A stretch of 64,000 nucleotides of DNA, taken from positions 46,660 to 110,659 of the forward strand of contig NZ_JQEY01000012.1 of the NCBI RefSeq assembly GCF_000743715.1, given 5' to 3'. Source of the DNA: Palleronia rufa (lineage in GTDB: Bacteria; Pseudomonadota; Alphaproteobacteria; Rhodobacterales; Rhodobacteraceae). The translations under genes and the position numbers were made by a program. The notes under the pieces are model-generated. The model was not told where the DNA came from. It searched no databases and saw only the letters and a list, made by a program, of their open reading frames with translations. Below, piece after piece: positions 23,747 to 32,470 of the stretch (the first letter of the stretch is position 1; the number at the start of each line of letters is the position of its first letter).

Positions 23747-25162
23747 TCAGCGGGTGGGCACGGGGCCGAGCGCCTGACCGTTGACCACCAGTTGCCCGTC
23801 GGGGGCGAACTCCACGGCGGTGGTCAGCGTGTCGGGACCGTCGCCCGGACGGGTGAAGAACCCCAGCCCCATCCGCGCGCCGATGAGCGGGCCGGCCGGC
23901 ACGGTGCCGAGCGCCGCGAGCCGGTCGAACAGCTCCGTCACGCCGGTCAGGGCAAAGGCAAGGCTGCCGAGCGGACGGCCGATGCCGCTGGTGGCGCCGG
24001 GGCCCGAATTGGGGCCGGTGTCGGGGCCGGTGTTGGCGGCGGGCGGGTCCACGAACTCCACCGCCCCCTGTCCCGAGACCTCGGCCCCCAGAAGCCGCGC
24101 GTCGAACTCCTGGAGCGCGACCTGGCGCGGCATGAACTGTCCCCGGGGGCCCACCCGCGCGGTGCCGGACAGCCGCAGCGACAGGGTGCCGGGATCGCGC
24201 GGGAGCGTGCCGTCGGGGTCGAGCGCGTCCCAGGTCGCGCCCGTGGGCACGATGCCGGTCAGCGCGATGTCGGTCCGGAACGGCTGCGGCTGCTCTGTCG
24301 GGACGACCGGCGCGCGGGTGGCGATGCGGCTGCTGGCGACGGTCACGCCGGCATCGCGCAACGGCAGGTGCGGGCCGGAGACCGCCAGCGTCAGCGCCGT
24401 GGCCGACTGCTCGAAGCCGAGGCTCAGCCCGTCGAGGGACAGCGATTCGTCGCGGTCGGCATAGCCGATCTCCAGCGTCAGTTTCCGGCCGGTGCCGGTC
24501 CGCGCATCCAGCGTCTGGGACCCGCTGCCGGAGCGGATCGACAGGGCCACCGGCTCTGTCCCCCCGGCAAAGAGCGCGCCCGGCGGGCCGTCCAGGGTCA
24601 CGCTGACCGCCCGACGCTCATCCGACACATCGCCGAGCCGGGCGGCGTCCGGCTGCGACAGCCGCAGCGTCAGCGCCGCGGCGTCGATGCGGCTTTGCTG
24701 CGCGCCGATCTGCCCAGCGGTGTCCAAGAGCGACAGCGCGACGGTGCCGCCCGGCAGGCCAGGACCGTCGGCGGTCAGCCGCGGCGCGTCGATGCGGTAG
24801 GCGGGATCCTGCGGCGCGCCGGTGGCGACCAGGGCCAGCCCGGGGGCGGCGATGTCGTAGCGCAGCCCGCCGCGCGCGATCGCGAAGCGGTCCGGCAGGG
24901 TGATCCGCGTGCCGTCCCCCTCCGGCGTCAGGACCAGCGACGCGGCCTCGATCCGCGCGGCGTCCGGACCGCGGCCCAGGGCCAGCACCGGGTCGGTCAC
25001 GCGCAGGCCGTCGCCCTCCGGGCTGGCGGTGCCGCCCGATGCCGTGACCAGGGGCGTGCCCGACCGCAGCGCGGACCAGAGCGCCTCCGGGGCGATTTCC
25101 GCCCGCGCCGGGACGGCGAGCGTGACGGCCAGCGCCAGGATCGGCAGGGACAGGGGGCGCAT
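23747..25162 (-). CDS. DUF2125 exported protein
   Basis: A 471-aa protein with a signal peptide (LPILALAVTLAVPARA) and a long beta-rich body rich in Gly, Asp and Thr, for example GLRYDIAAPGLALVATG and RIDAPRLTADGPGL. This matches the alphaproteobacterial DUF2125 family of periplasmic or outer-membrane-associated proteins of unknown function. A low-complexity linker with repeated TGP/SGP (about 390-410) breaks the domain. It precedes pmbA by 86 bases on the same strand. Confidence 0.75.
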   Translation of the reverse strand: MRPLSLPILALAVTLAVPARAEIAPEALWSALRSGTPLVTASGGTASPEGDGLRVTDPVLALGRGPDAARIEAASLVLTPEGDGTRITLPDRFAIARGGLRYDIAAPGLALVATGAPQDPAYRIDAPRLTADGPGLPGGTVALSLLDTAGQIGAQQSRIDAAALTLRLSQPDAARLGDVSDERRAVSVTLDGPPGALFAGGTEPVALSIRSGSGSQTLDARTGTGRKLTLEIGYADRDESLSLDGLSLGFEQSATALTLAVSGPHLPLRDAGVTVASSRIATRAPVVPTEQPQPFRTDIALTGIVPTGATWDALDPDGTLPRDPGTLSLRLSGTARVGPRGQFMPRQVALQEFDARLLGAEVSGQGAVEFVDPPAANTGPDTGPNSGPGATSGIGRPLGSLAFALTGVTELFDRLAALGTVPAGPLIGARMGLGFFTRPGDGPDTLTTAVEFAPDGQLVVNGQALGPVPTR

Positions 25163-25323
25163 CGCGGATCCTTCCGGCTGGGAGATCGGCGCGACGATGC
25201 TGCGGCGCCGGACCGGGGTCAAGGCGCGGACCCTCCCGCCGCGGTCACAGCTGCGTTGGCGCGGGCTTGGCGGCGGGGCGCGCGCGCCCTACCCTTGCCC
25301 CGGTGCACAGGAAAGGGCCGGCG

Positions 25324-26082
25324 ATGGGCGCGATGACGGACAAGGTGGCGATGGTGACCGGGGCAAGCCGCGGGATCGGTGCGGCGGCCGTTCGCGCCTT
25401 CGCGGCGGAGGGCGCGCGCGTGGTGCTTCTGGCCCGCTCACGCGCGGAGATCGCCGATCTGGCCGGCGAGATCGGTCCCGACCGGGCGCTGGCGGTGCCC
25501 TGCGACATCTCCCGCTACTGGGAGGTCGACGCGGCGGTGGAGGCGGCGGTGGACACGTTCGGGCGGCTCGACGTGCTGGTGAACAACGCCGGGGTGATCG
25601 CGCCCATCGCGCCGCTGTCCCAGGCCGATCCGGAGGCCTGGGGCCAGCTTGTCGACACCAACCTCAAGGGCGTGTTTCACGGGATGCGCGCGGCGATGCC
25701 GGTGATGCTGGACCAGGGCGCGGGCACCATCCTGACGATCTCATCGGGCGCGGCGTCCAACCCGATGGAGGGCTGGTCGGCCTACTGCACGTCCAAGGCG
25801 GGGGCGGCGATGCTGACCCGCGCGGCGGATCTGGAGGGCCGGGAGGGCGGCCTGCGCGTCATCGCCCTGTCGCCCGGCACCGTGGCGACGGAGATGCAGC
25901 GCGAGATCAAGGCCTCTGGCGTCAATCCGGTCAGCCGGCTGGACTGGGACGACCACATCCCCCCCGACTGGCCGGCGCGGGCGCTGGTCTGGCTGGCGGG
26001 GCCGGGCGGCGACGACTGGCTGGGCCGGGAGGTGTCGCTGCGCGACGAGGCCGTGCGCCGGTCCGTGGGGCTGATCCGCTGA
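25324..26082 (+). CDS. Short-chain dehydrogenase/reductase
   Basis: A 252-aa classical SDR. It has the cofactor loop TGASRGIGAAAVRAF, the NNAG motif (VLVNNAGVIAP), the catalytic serine region ISSGAASNP and the YxxxK pair in AYCTSKAGAA. The residue after the glycine loop (ARSRAEI) carries arginines, which often means NADP preference. The start at 25324 removes an alanine/arginine-rich upstream stretch. It overlaps or abuts the crotonase-like gene, so both may act on one acyl or alcohol substrate; the substrate itself is unknown. Confidence 0.9.
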   Translation: MGAMTDKVAMVTGASRGIGAAAVRAFAAEGARVVLLARSRAEIADLAGEIGPDRALAVPCDISRYWEVDAAVEAAVDTFGRLDVLVNNAGVIAPIAPLSQADPEAWGQLVDTNLKGVFHGMRAAMPVMLDQGAGTILTISSGAASNPMEGWSAYCTSKAGAAMLTRAADLEGREGGLRVIALSPGTVATEMQREIKASGVNPVSRLDWDDHIPPDWPARALVWLAGPGGDDWLGREVSLRDEAVRRSVGLIR

Positions 26083-26087
26083 CCGGC

Positions 26088-26681
26088 GTGGTCGTGGCGC
26101 GGTCCGGCGGCATCGCGCGGATCGTGCTGGACCGGCCCGGGAAGGCGAACGCCCTGACCGCGGAGATGCTAGCGGCCCTGCGGGACGCGGTTCTGGCGGC
26201 ACAGGACCGGGTGCTGGTGCTGACCGGCGCGGGGACGGTGTTCTCCGCCGGGGCCGATCTGGAGGCGGCGCGGGCGGGTCTGGCGACATCGCCGCTGTGG
26301 GAGGAGGTCTCTGCCGCCGTGGCGGGGTTCGCGGGGCTGAGCATCGCGGCGCTGAACGGGTCCTGCGCCGGGGGCGCGCTGGGCATGGTGCTGGCCTGCG
26401 ACCTGCGCGTGGCGGTGCCGGAGGCGCGGATGTTCTATCCGGTGATGCGGCTGGGCTACCTGCCGCAGCCGTCCGACCCGGGGCGGCTGCGCGCCCTTGT
26501 GGGGCCGTCGCGGGCGAAGCTGCTGCTCATGGGCGGGGCGAAGGTCGGCGCCGCAGAGGCGCTGGCCATGGGCCTTCTGGATGCCGTGGCAGAGGACGTG
26601 GATGCGGCGGCGGCGGCACTGTCGGCGGATGTGCTGGCCGCGCCCGACGGCCACGGCCCGGCGATCAAGCGGATGATCTGA
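26088..26681 (+). CDS. Enoyl-CoA hydratase/isomerase (crotonase-fold) protein, short and without catalytic glutamates
   Basis: A 197-aa crotonase-fold protein with GKANALTAEM, the oxyanion loops FSAGADLEAA and NGSCAGGALGMVLACDLRVA. It is shorter than the usual 260 aa. The position of the first catalytic glutamate (usually PE before the LG) reads YPVMRLG, and the second reads AKLLLMGG where AMEMVLTG-type sequence is expected, so both hydratase glutamates are absent. It may be an isomerase, hydrolase or a CoA-ester-binding relic. GTG at 26088 follows the SDR stop by 5 bases. Confidence 0.8.
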   Translation: MVVARSGGIARIVLDRPGKANALTAEMLAALRDAVLAAQDRVLVLTGAGTVFSAGADLEAARAGLATSPLWEEVSAAVAGFAGLSIAALNGSCAGGALGMVLACDLRVAVPEARMFYPVMRLGYLPQPSDPGRLRALVGPSRAKLLLMGGAKVGAAEALAMGLLDAVAEDVDAAAAALSADVLAAPDGHGPAIKRMI

Positions 26682-27011
26682 GGCGCCTTGGCGGGGGGGA
26701 GGCGGTGTCCGCTCGCCGCCGCGCGCCGGGAAGCGGGCGAGGTGCGCCTTTGCGGCGGTGCCTTTCGCCGCATGGCCCCGCTTGGTTCGGCAGTATGTCG
26801 GTGATCCAGCGCCCCGGGTCCCAAGCGGAGGACCAGTCCCTTTGCGCCGCCCGCAGGGCCCCTGCCCGGCACCGCGGTCGGTCCGGCCGTGATGCCGGGG
26901 GCTGCCGGGGCGCCTGCGGGCCGATCGGATGCGGCTGCGGGACCGCGGCGCGACCGGGACAGCGCCCCGGTCGCGTTCCGCAGACGACGCCGCCGGAACC
27001 AGGCCCGTCCG
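26682..27011. other. 330-base gap between convergent genes, with one strong hairpin
   Basis: No gene is supported here. The only structure seen is a 10-bp perfect stem CGCGACCGGG / CCCGGTCGCG around a 7-base loop (26949-26975). No T-tract follows it on either strand, so it is at best a weak two-way terminator between the crotonase-like gene and the formate dehydrogenase operon. Confidence 0.5.
26949..26975. terminator. Possible bidirectional terminator hairpin
   Basis: Perfect 10-bp GC stem with a 7-base loop (ACAGCGC) in the gap between converging transcription units. The absence of a T-run on both sides argues against a canonical intrinsic terminator. Confidence 0.4.
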
Positions 27012-27170
27012 CTACTGGCCTCCGACGGTTTCCTCGATCACGTTCTCGCTCAGATGGACCTGGGGGCCGCCATAGCGGATCTCTGTCGGGACATAGAGGG
27101 TCTCCATGCCCACCCAGGTGACCACGGCCAGAAGGACGGCGGCGGCGGTGCCGGTCAGGAATCCGATCAT
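27012..27170 (-). CDS. 52-aa single-span membrane peptide at the end of the formate dehydrogenase operon
   Basis: MIGFLTGTAAAVLLAVVTW forms one membrane helix, followed by a short hydrophilic tail ending VIEETVGGQ. Its ATG overlaps the stop of the gamma subunit gene (ATGA), a strong sign that it is translated with the dehydrogenase. I do not recognise the family. It could be a small accessory subunit of the membrane complex, analogous to other single-helix subunits of respiratory enzymes. No function is claimed. Confidence 0.75.
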   Translation of the reverse strand: MIGFLTGTAAAVLLAVVTWVGMETLYVPTEIRYGGPQVHLSENVIEETVGGQ

Positions 27171-28414
27171 CGTGCCGATCCTTTCTCTTCCATGTCCGAA
27201 AGCCAGAGGTCGTGATGCTCTGCGGCCCAGTTGCGGTCCACCTCACCGGACCACATGGCCCAGAACGCGCCCTGCATCCCGACCGAGCCGATGTAGATAT
27301 GGCCGATGATGATGGCGATCATGATCAGCCCGACGACGGCGTGGATCAGCATCGTCCACCCCATCCCGTTGATGTCCAGCAGGAAGAACGGGAACATCAG
27401 CAGGACCCCCGACAGGATCATCGCGCCGCCGCCCAGGATCACCGACCAGAAGATGAGCTTTTGTCCGGCGTTGAACTTGCGGGCCGAGGGATGCACGTCG
27501 TCCGAGAACATGCCGCCGCCCTTGGCCAGCCAGTTGACATCCAGCCGCGACGGCAGGTTGTGGCGAACCCACATGACGAACATGATCACCACGCCCAGCG
27601 CGAAGGACGGAAAGAACATCATGTGGCCCCAGGTCGCCAGCCAGCCGGTGGAGCCCAGCAGCGCGTCGCCGAACGGCAGGATCAGCGTGTCGCCATAGGC
27701 GATGACGATGCCGGTCAGCGCCAGCATCAGGAAGCTGACCGAGGTCATCCAGTGGGTCGCACGCTCGAACCAGCCGAACCGCTCGACCTTCCGGCCGGAC
27801 TTGCCGCGCACGATGGGAACGCGGCCGCGCAGCGCCAGCATCAGCGCCAGGAGCAGGGAGAAGCCCAGGATCACCAGCGCGCCCAGATGCGTGGCGATAT
27901 CGGCAAGCCCCAGGCGCCAGTCCCGGGCGAAGGGACGCTCATAGATCGCCGCGCCGGTGTAGGGGAGCGACGAGATCCCCTCGACCCGGTCGGTGCCGCG
28001 GACGAGCGGCAGGGTGTCGGCGTCCGGCGTGGACCAGGCGCCGGTGAGAAAGCCGTCGGGATTGGGGATGGCTTCGGTGTTCAGCCGCGTTTCGGACCCG
28101 ACCTGGAAGGAGCGGTCATCCTCCGGCGACGGGCCGTAGATGTCGCGCGGCCCCTGCAGCGTGGCCCGCTCTCGCAGCATGTCGGTAGCCCCGACGCTGG
28201 ACAGACCGGACTGAACCTCGGAGGTCGGCGGGCTGCCCCAGCGGACTTCCGGCACGGTACGGTTGTCGCCGTCGAAAAGTTCGAACACCTGCACCGCCAG
28301 GGCGATGAGCAGGAGCAGGACCATCACCGCGCCGAAGATGCGGTAGCCGGTGAAGGGCGGCGGAGAGCCGTGCGGGTCGCGCGGGCGATGGGCGCCATGG
28401 GTCGCGTCGGTCAT
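27167..28414 (-). CDS. fdhC: Formate dehydrogenase gamma subunit (cytochrome b556)
   Basis: The membrane di-haem cytochrome b subunit passes electrons from formate to quinone. The 415-aa protein has one N-terminal helix, a long periplasmic domain (about 45-175), then four helices. Likely haem histidines lie in ERATHWMTS, WGHMMFF, LIHAVVGL and IIGHIYIG. The extra N-terminal helix and periplasmic insert are typical of the longer alphaproteobacterial form rather than E. coli FdnI (about 217 aa). It sits three bases after the beta gene and overlaps the 52-aa peptide. Confidence 0.92.
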   Translation of the reverse strand: MTDATHGAHRPRDPHGSPPPFTGYRIFGAVMVLLLLIALAVQVFELFDGDNRTVPEVRWGSPPTSEVQSGLSSVGATDMLRERATLQGPRDIYGPSPEDDRSFQVGSETRLNTEAIPNPDGFLTGAWSTPDADTLPLVRGTDRVEGISSLPYTGAAIYERPFARDWRLGLADIATHLGALVILGFSLLLALMLALRGRVPIVRGKSGRKVERFGWFERATHWMTSVSFLMLALTGIVIAYGDTLILPFGDALLGSTGWLATWGHMMFFPSFALGVVIMFVMWVRHNLPSRLDVNWLAKGGGMFSDDVHPSARKFNAGQKLIFWSVILGGGAMILSGVLLMFPFFLLDINGMGWTMLIHAVVGLIMIAIIIGHIYIGSVGMQGAFWAMWSGEVDRNWAAEHHDLWLSDMEEKGSAR

Positions 28415-28417
28415 GGA

Positions 28418-29011
28418 TCAGGCCTCCTCAGGGTAATAGGCGGTTTCCCAGCCCCAGGCGCCGGTGCCGAACCCGCGGGCGACGACGCGCTCGCGGTAGA
28501 TCTCTCCGATCACCTCTCCGTCGCCGGCCAGGAGCGCGCGGGTCGAGCAGACCTCTGCGCAGATCGGCAGCTTGCCCTCTGCGATGCGGTTGCGGCCGTA
28601 TTTCTTGAACTCCGCCTCGGAGCCGTTCTCTTCCGGCCCGCCGGCGCAATAGGTGCACTTGTCCATGATGCCGCGGGTGCCGAAGAGCGTAGAGCGCGGG
28701 AACTGCGGCGCGCCGAAGGGACAGGCGTAAAAGCAGTAGCCGCAGCCGATGCAGGTGTCCTTGTTGTGCAGCACCACGCCGATGTCGGTCTGGTAGAGGG
28801 TCGAGACCGGGCAGACCGCCACGCAGGGCGCATCCGTGCAGTGCATGCAGGAGATGGCGATGGATTTTTCACCCGGTTCACCGTCGCCGATGGTCACGAC
28901 GCGGCGCCGGACCATGCCCCAGGGGACCTCGTTCTCGTTCTTGCAGGAGGTCGCGCAGGCGTTGCATTCGATGCAACGGTCCGTATCGCAGAGAAATTTG
29001 ACTCGTGCCAT
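28418..29011 (-). CDS. fdhB: Formate dehydrogenase beta subunit (four [4Fe-4S] ferredoxin)
   Basis: The 197-aa electron-transfer subunit links the catalytic subunit to the cytochrome b. Cysteine groups are CIECNACATSC, CMHCTDAPCVAVCP, CIGCGYCFYACP and the C-terminal CTYC with CAEVC, enough for four [4Fe-4S] clusters as in FdnH/FdoH. It lacks the C-terminal membrane helix of E. coli FdnH (294 aa), so attachment must come from the gamma subunit. It follows fdhA after 10 bases. Confidence 0.94.
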   Translation of the reverse strand: MARVKFLCDTDRCIECNACATSCKNENEVPWGMVRRRVVTIGDGEPGEKSIAISCMHCTDAPCVAVCPVSTLYQTDIGVVLHNKDTCIGCGYCFYACPFGAPQFPRSTLFGTRGIMDKCTYCAGGPEENGSEAEFKKYGRNRIAEGKLPICAEVCSTRALLAGDGEVIGEIYRERVVARGFGTGAWGWETAYYPEEA

Positions 29012-29021
29012 GTGTCGCTCC

Positions 29022-32000
29022 TTAGGCCTGCGAGATGCGGCAGAGGGTGGCTTTGGTTTCCTGCATCTGGGTCACCACGTCGTAGCCGTAGGTCCAGGCG
29101 GTATTGGCGGCCTCTCCGGTGACGAAGGGGACGGTGCCGGTTGGATAGTTGCCGGTCAGATCCTCGCCCTGGAAGTAGCCGGCGAAGTGGAACGGCATGA
29201 ACACCGTGCCGGGACCGACGCGCTTGGTCACCAGGGCCGCGACGCGGACCCGGCCCTCCGGGGTTTCGACCCACACCATGTCGCCCATGCCCACACCGGC
29301 GGTGCCGGCATCCTCGGGGTTCAGCTCGACGAACATCTGCTGCTGGAATTCGGCCAGCCACTTGTTCGAGCGGGTCTCGTCACCGCCGCCCTCGTATTCG
29401 ACCAGCCGGCCGGAGGTCAGCACCATCGGGAAGTCCGGGGTGAAGTCCTGCTCCTGGATGGAGGCGTACTTGACCGGCAGGCGCCACAGGCGGCGGTCGT
29501 CGTAGGTGGCGTATTTGGGCAGCAGGTCGCGGCGCGGGGTGTAGAGCGGCTCGCGGTGCAGCGGCACGGGATCGGGGAAGTTCCAGACCACGGCGCGCGC
29601 CTTGCCGTTGCCGTAGGGCGCCAGACCGTGGGCGATGGCGACCCGCTGAAGGCCGCCGGACAGGTCGGTCTTCCAGTTGACGGCCTCTATCTTGGCCTGG
29701 ATCGACTTCGTTTCCCCGTCGGGCGCATCCTCGTTGTTGTTGATATAGGCTTGGATCGCGACCAGCGCCTTTTGCGGATAGCCGCTGTAGTTGTCCGTTG
29801 TCTGCTGGGTGGGAGCCTTGGCGCGACCGCCCTGACCGCCCTGCCAGGACCCGTCGACGTCGTTAGATCCGCCGGACTTGCCGCCGGCCAGCTGCGCCAG
29901 CGACATGCCGGCGATGCGCGCCTTGGCGTCCTCTTCCGATATGTCGAACATCGACCATTCGAACGTGTCCGCGCCGATAGAGGCGATGATGAGCCGTTCC
30001 TTGGCGGTCAACTCATTCGACCAGCCCAGCGCGTGGAGCATGCCGAGCGTCACCTCGGGGTAGCCGTCCTCGATGTCGGAGTCCTTGGTGAAGCTGTCGA
30101 CGGCAAGCAGGTTCGACCCTTCGTATTCCACGCCCCAGCGGGCGCGGAACGGCAGGCCGCCCTTTGCCACGGTCTTGGACGTGTCGTAGAGGATCGGCGT
30201 GCCCGGATGTCCCATCTCCGGCGTGCCCCAGGCGGGCCAGGGCAGGCAGAAATACTCTCCCTCGACCTCCGTGCCGGGCTTGCCCAGCAGGGTGAGCCCG
30301 TCGAAATCCTCCTGCTGGCGCATGTGGCGCTTGAGGCGTTCGGGACTCTGGCCGGTATAGCCGATGGTCCAGGTGCCGCGGTTGATCTCTCGCAGGACGC
30401 TTTCGGCCTGGGGATTGTTGTCCTTGACCTCGATGTGCTTGAACATCTCGTCCGCGAAGCCCAGCGCGGCGGCAAGGCGATAGGTGATCTCATAGTCCGA
30501 CTTCGATTCGAAGAGCGGGTCGAACACCTTGTCGCGCCACTGGACGGACCGGTTGGAGTTGGTGACCGAACCGTCGATTTCGGCGGTGGTGCAGGCCGGC
30601 AGCAGGTACACGTTGTCCTGCTTCCTGGTCATGATCGCGACCTGGGTCGGCACAGGGTCGATGACGCAGAGCAGGTCGACGGTCTCCAGCGCCTGCATCT
30701 GCGCCGGACCGCGGGTGATGGAGTTGGCGGCATGGCCCCAGAACATCATCGCCTTGACGGGATTGGGCTGGTCGAGGTTTTCGGCCGCCTCGGTGATCGC
30801 GTCCATGTAGCGGCTGAGCGGCATTCCCGCGGCGCCCATCAGCTCCTTGGAGGCGAAGCGCGCCGTCATCCAGTCGTAATCGGTGTCCCAGACGCGGCAC
30901 CAGTGCTTCCACGCGCCTTCGGCCAGGCCGTAATAGGCCGGCAGGCTGTCCACGGCCACGCCCAGGTCGGTCGCGCCCTGCACGTTGTCGTGCCCGCGGA
31001 AGATGTTGGCGCCGCCGCCTTCCTTGCCGATGTTGCCCAGCACGAGCTGCAGGATCGACGCGGCGCGGGTGTTGGACGACCCGATCGTGTGCTGGGTCAG
31101 GCCCATGCACCAGATCAGCGTGCCGGGGCGGCTTTCCGCCAGCATCCGGGCGACCTTGCGCGTCTGCTCGGCGGGAATGCCGGCGACGTTCTCGACCTCT
31201 TCGGGGGTCCAGTTCTCGACCTCGGCGCGGACCTCCTCGATGTTCCAGACGCGCTGGTCGAGGTATTCCTTGTCCTCCCAGCCGTTGGCAAAGATCTCGC
31301 GGATGATGCCCCAGATGAACGGGATGTCGGCGCCCGGGCGGATGCGCACGTATTCGTCGGCATGGGCGGCGGTGCGGGTGAAGCGCGGATCGACGACGAT
31401 CAGCTTCGAGCCGCTCTCACGCGCGCGCAGGACGTGGAGCATGGAGACGGGATGCGCCTCGGCGGGGTTGCCGCCGATGATGATCATGCTCTTGGAGTTG
31501 CGGATGTCGTTGAACGTGTTGGTCATCGCGCCGTAGCCGAAGGAGTTGGCCACGCCCGCGACGGTGGTCGAGTGACAGATCCGCGCCTGGTGATCGACGT
31601 TGTTGGTGCCCCAGTAGGCGGCGAACTTGCGGAACAGATAGGCCTGTTCGTTCGAGAACTTGGCCGATCCCAGCCAATAGGCGCTGTCGGGGCCGAACTC
31701 GTCGCGGATCGCCAGCAACTTCTCGGCGATTTCGGACAGGGCCTGGTCCCAGCTGATCCGGGTCCATTCGCCGCCGACCTTCTTCATCGGGTACTTGAGC
31801 CGCCGCTCGCCGATCGAGATCTCACGCATGGCGGCGCCCTTGGCGCAATGGGTGCCCTGGTTGATCGGACTCTCGAAGGCGGGCTCCTGCCCCACCCAGA
31901 CACCGTTCTGGACTTCCGCCCAGATGGAGCAGCCGACCGAGCAGAACTGGCAGATCGTCTTCTTGAACTCGGGCAGGTCGGCGGCCTCCTGCGCGGTCTG

Positions 32001-32174
32001 CGCGCGGGCGGTGCGCGGCTGGCTGCCGGCGATGCCCGCGAGGCCCAGTCCGACGACGCCGGAGGTCTGCAGGAACCCGCGGCGGGACAGCTGCCCGCCG
32101 GCCTGGGCCGGGGTGAGGTCCGCGCGGGGGCCGCTGCGGCGGCTGCGGGCGGTGGAGGATTTGCGCTTGAGCAT
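29022..32174 (-). CDS. fdhA: Formate dehydrogenase catalytic alpha subunit, molybdo- or tungsto-enzyme with Cys ligand
   Basis: A 1050-aa bis-pyranopterin oxidoreductase that oxidises formate to CO2 in the periplasm. A Tat signal (LSRRGFLQ, about 29-36) precedes the [4Fe-4S] site C75-x2-C78-x3-C82-x27-C110. The metal-site motif is QARICHSTTVAG, with Cys200 (codon TGT) where E. coli FdnG has selenocysteine, and His201 beside it. GHPEVY-like sequences are absent, as expected. The enzyme is of the quinone-linked FdnG type. It lies second in an operon headed by the 62-aa Tat peptide. Confidence 0.95.
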   Translation of the reverse strand: MLKRKSSTARSRRSGPRADLTPAQAGGQLSRRGFLQTSGVVGLGLAGIAGSQPRTARAQTAQEAADLPEFKKTICQFCSVGCSIWAEVQNGVWVGQEPAFESPINQGTHCAKGAAMREISIGERRLKYPMKKVGGEWTRISWDQALSEIAEKLLAIRDEFGPDSAYWLGSAKFSNEQAYLFRKFAAYWGTNNVDHQARICHSTTVAGVANSFGYGAMTNTFNDIRNSKSMIIIGGNPAEAHPVSMLHVLRARESGSKLIVVDPRFTRTAAHADEYVRIRPGADIPFIWGIIREIFANGWEDKEYLDQRVWNIEEVRAEVENWTPEEVENVAGIPAEQTRKVARMLAESRPGTLIWCMGLTQHTIGSSNTRAASILQLVLGNIGKEGGGANIFRGHDNVQGATDLGVAVDSLPAYYGLAEGAWKHWCRVWDTDYDWMTARFASKELMGAAGMPLSRYMDAITEAAENLDQPNPVKAMMFWGHAANSITRGPAQMQALETVDLLCVIDPVPTQVAIMTRKQDNVYLLPACTTAEIDGSVTNSNRSVQWRDKVFDPLFESKSDYEITYRLAAALGFADEMFKHIEVKDNNPQAESVLREINRGTWTIGYTGQSPERLKRHMRQQEDFDGLTLLGKPGTEVEGEYFCLPWPAWGTPEMGHPGTPILYDTSKTVAKGGLPFRARWGVEYEGSNLLAVDSFTKDSDIEDGYPEVTLGMLHALGWSNELTAKERLIIASIGADTFEWSMFDISEEDAKARIAGMSLAQLAGGKSGGSNDVDGSWQGGQGGRAKAPTQQTTDNYSGYPQKALVAIQAYINNNEDAPDGETKSIQAKIEAVNWKTDLSGGLQRVAIAHGLAPYGNGKARAVVWNFPDPVPLHREPLYTPRRDLLPKYATYDDRRLWRLPVKYASIQEQDFTPDFPMVLTSGRLVEYEGGGDETRSNKWLAEFQQQMFVELNPEDAGTAGVGMGDMVWVETPEGRVRVAALVTKRVGPGTVFMPFHFAGYFQGEDLTGNYPTGTVPFVTGEAANTAWTYGYDVVTQMQETKATLCRISQA

Positions 32175-32185
32175 CTGGTCTTTCC

Positions 32186-32374
32186 TCAGGTTTCGCGGGC
32201 CAGCGCGTAATAGGCGCGGGTGTGGGGCGTGTCCTTGAGCGTCACGGTCAGGTGATCGTCGGGGCCGGGCACCGGGACGTCGGCGGCCTCCGCGCCCTTG
32301 GCCAGAGCGGCGGACGCGCCCGCGACGGCGGTCCCGAGGAGGAGATGTCTGCGGGAGACGGGGGATGCACTCAT
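32186..32374 (-). CDS. Formate dehydrogenase region Tat-target peptide (62 aa)
   Basis: A 62-aa protein that is almost entirely a Tat signal: VSRRHLLLGTAVAGASAAL followed by a short mature part with HTRAYYALARET. This matches the small Tat-signal family that heads formate dehydrogenase operons in Proteobacteria. GGAGAGAGTTTCC precedes the ATG, and fdhA starts 11 bases after its stop. Its role is unknown; it may help maturation or targeting. Confidence 0.85.
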   Translation of the reverse strand: MSASPVSRRHLLLGTAVAGASAALAKGAEAADVPVPGPDDHLTVTLKDTPHTRAYYALARET

Positions 32375-32470
32375 GGAAACTCTCTCCGGGCTACGGTTCA
32401 GGACCTGTTCGACAATCTGCCACGGTCAGCGGCAAGGAAAGCCTAAACCGTTCCGCGGGCGATCACAATT

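Noticed and set aside
26889..27215. A 108-codon plus-strand frame over the tail of the formate dehydrogenase operon
   Set aside because: It lies opposite the coupled 52-aa peptide and gamma subunit gene and has only biased Ala/Gly/Arg composition.
31575..31577. Selenocysteine at the metal site of formate dehydrogenase
   Set aside because: The codon is TGT on the coding strand, so the ligand is Cys200; no in-frame TGA is present there.
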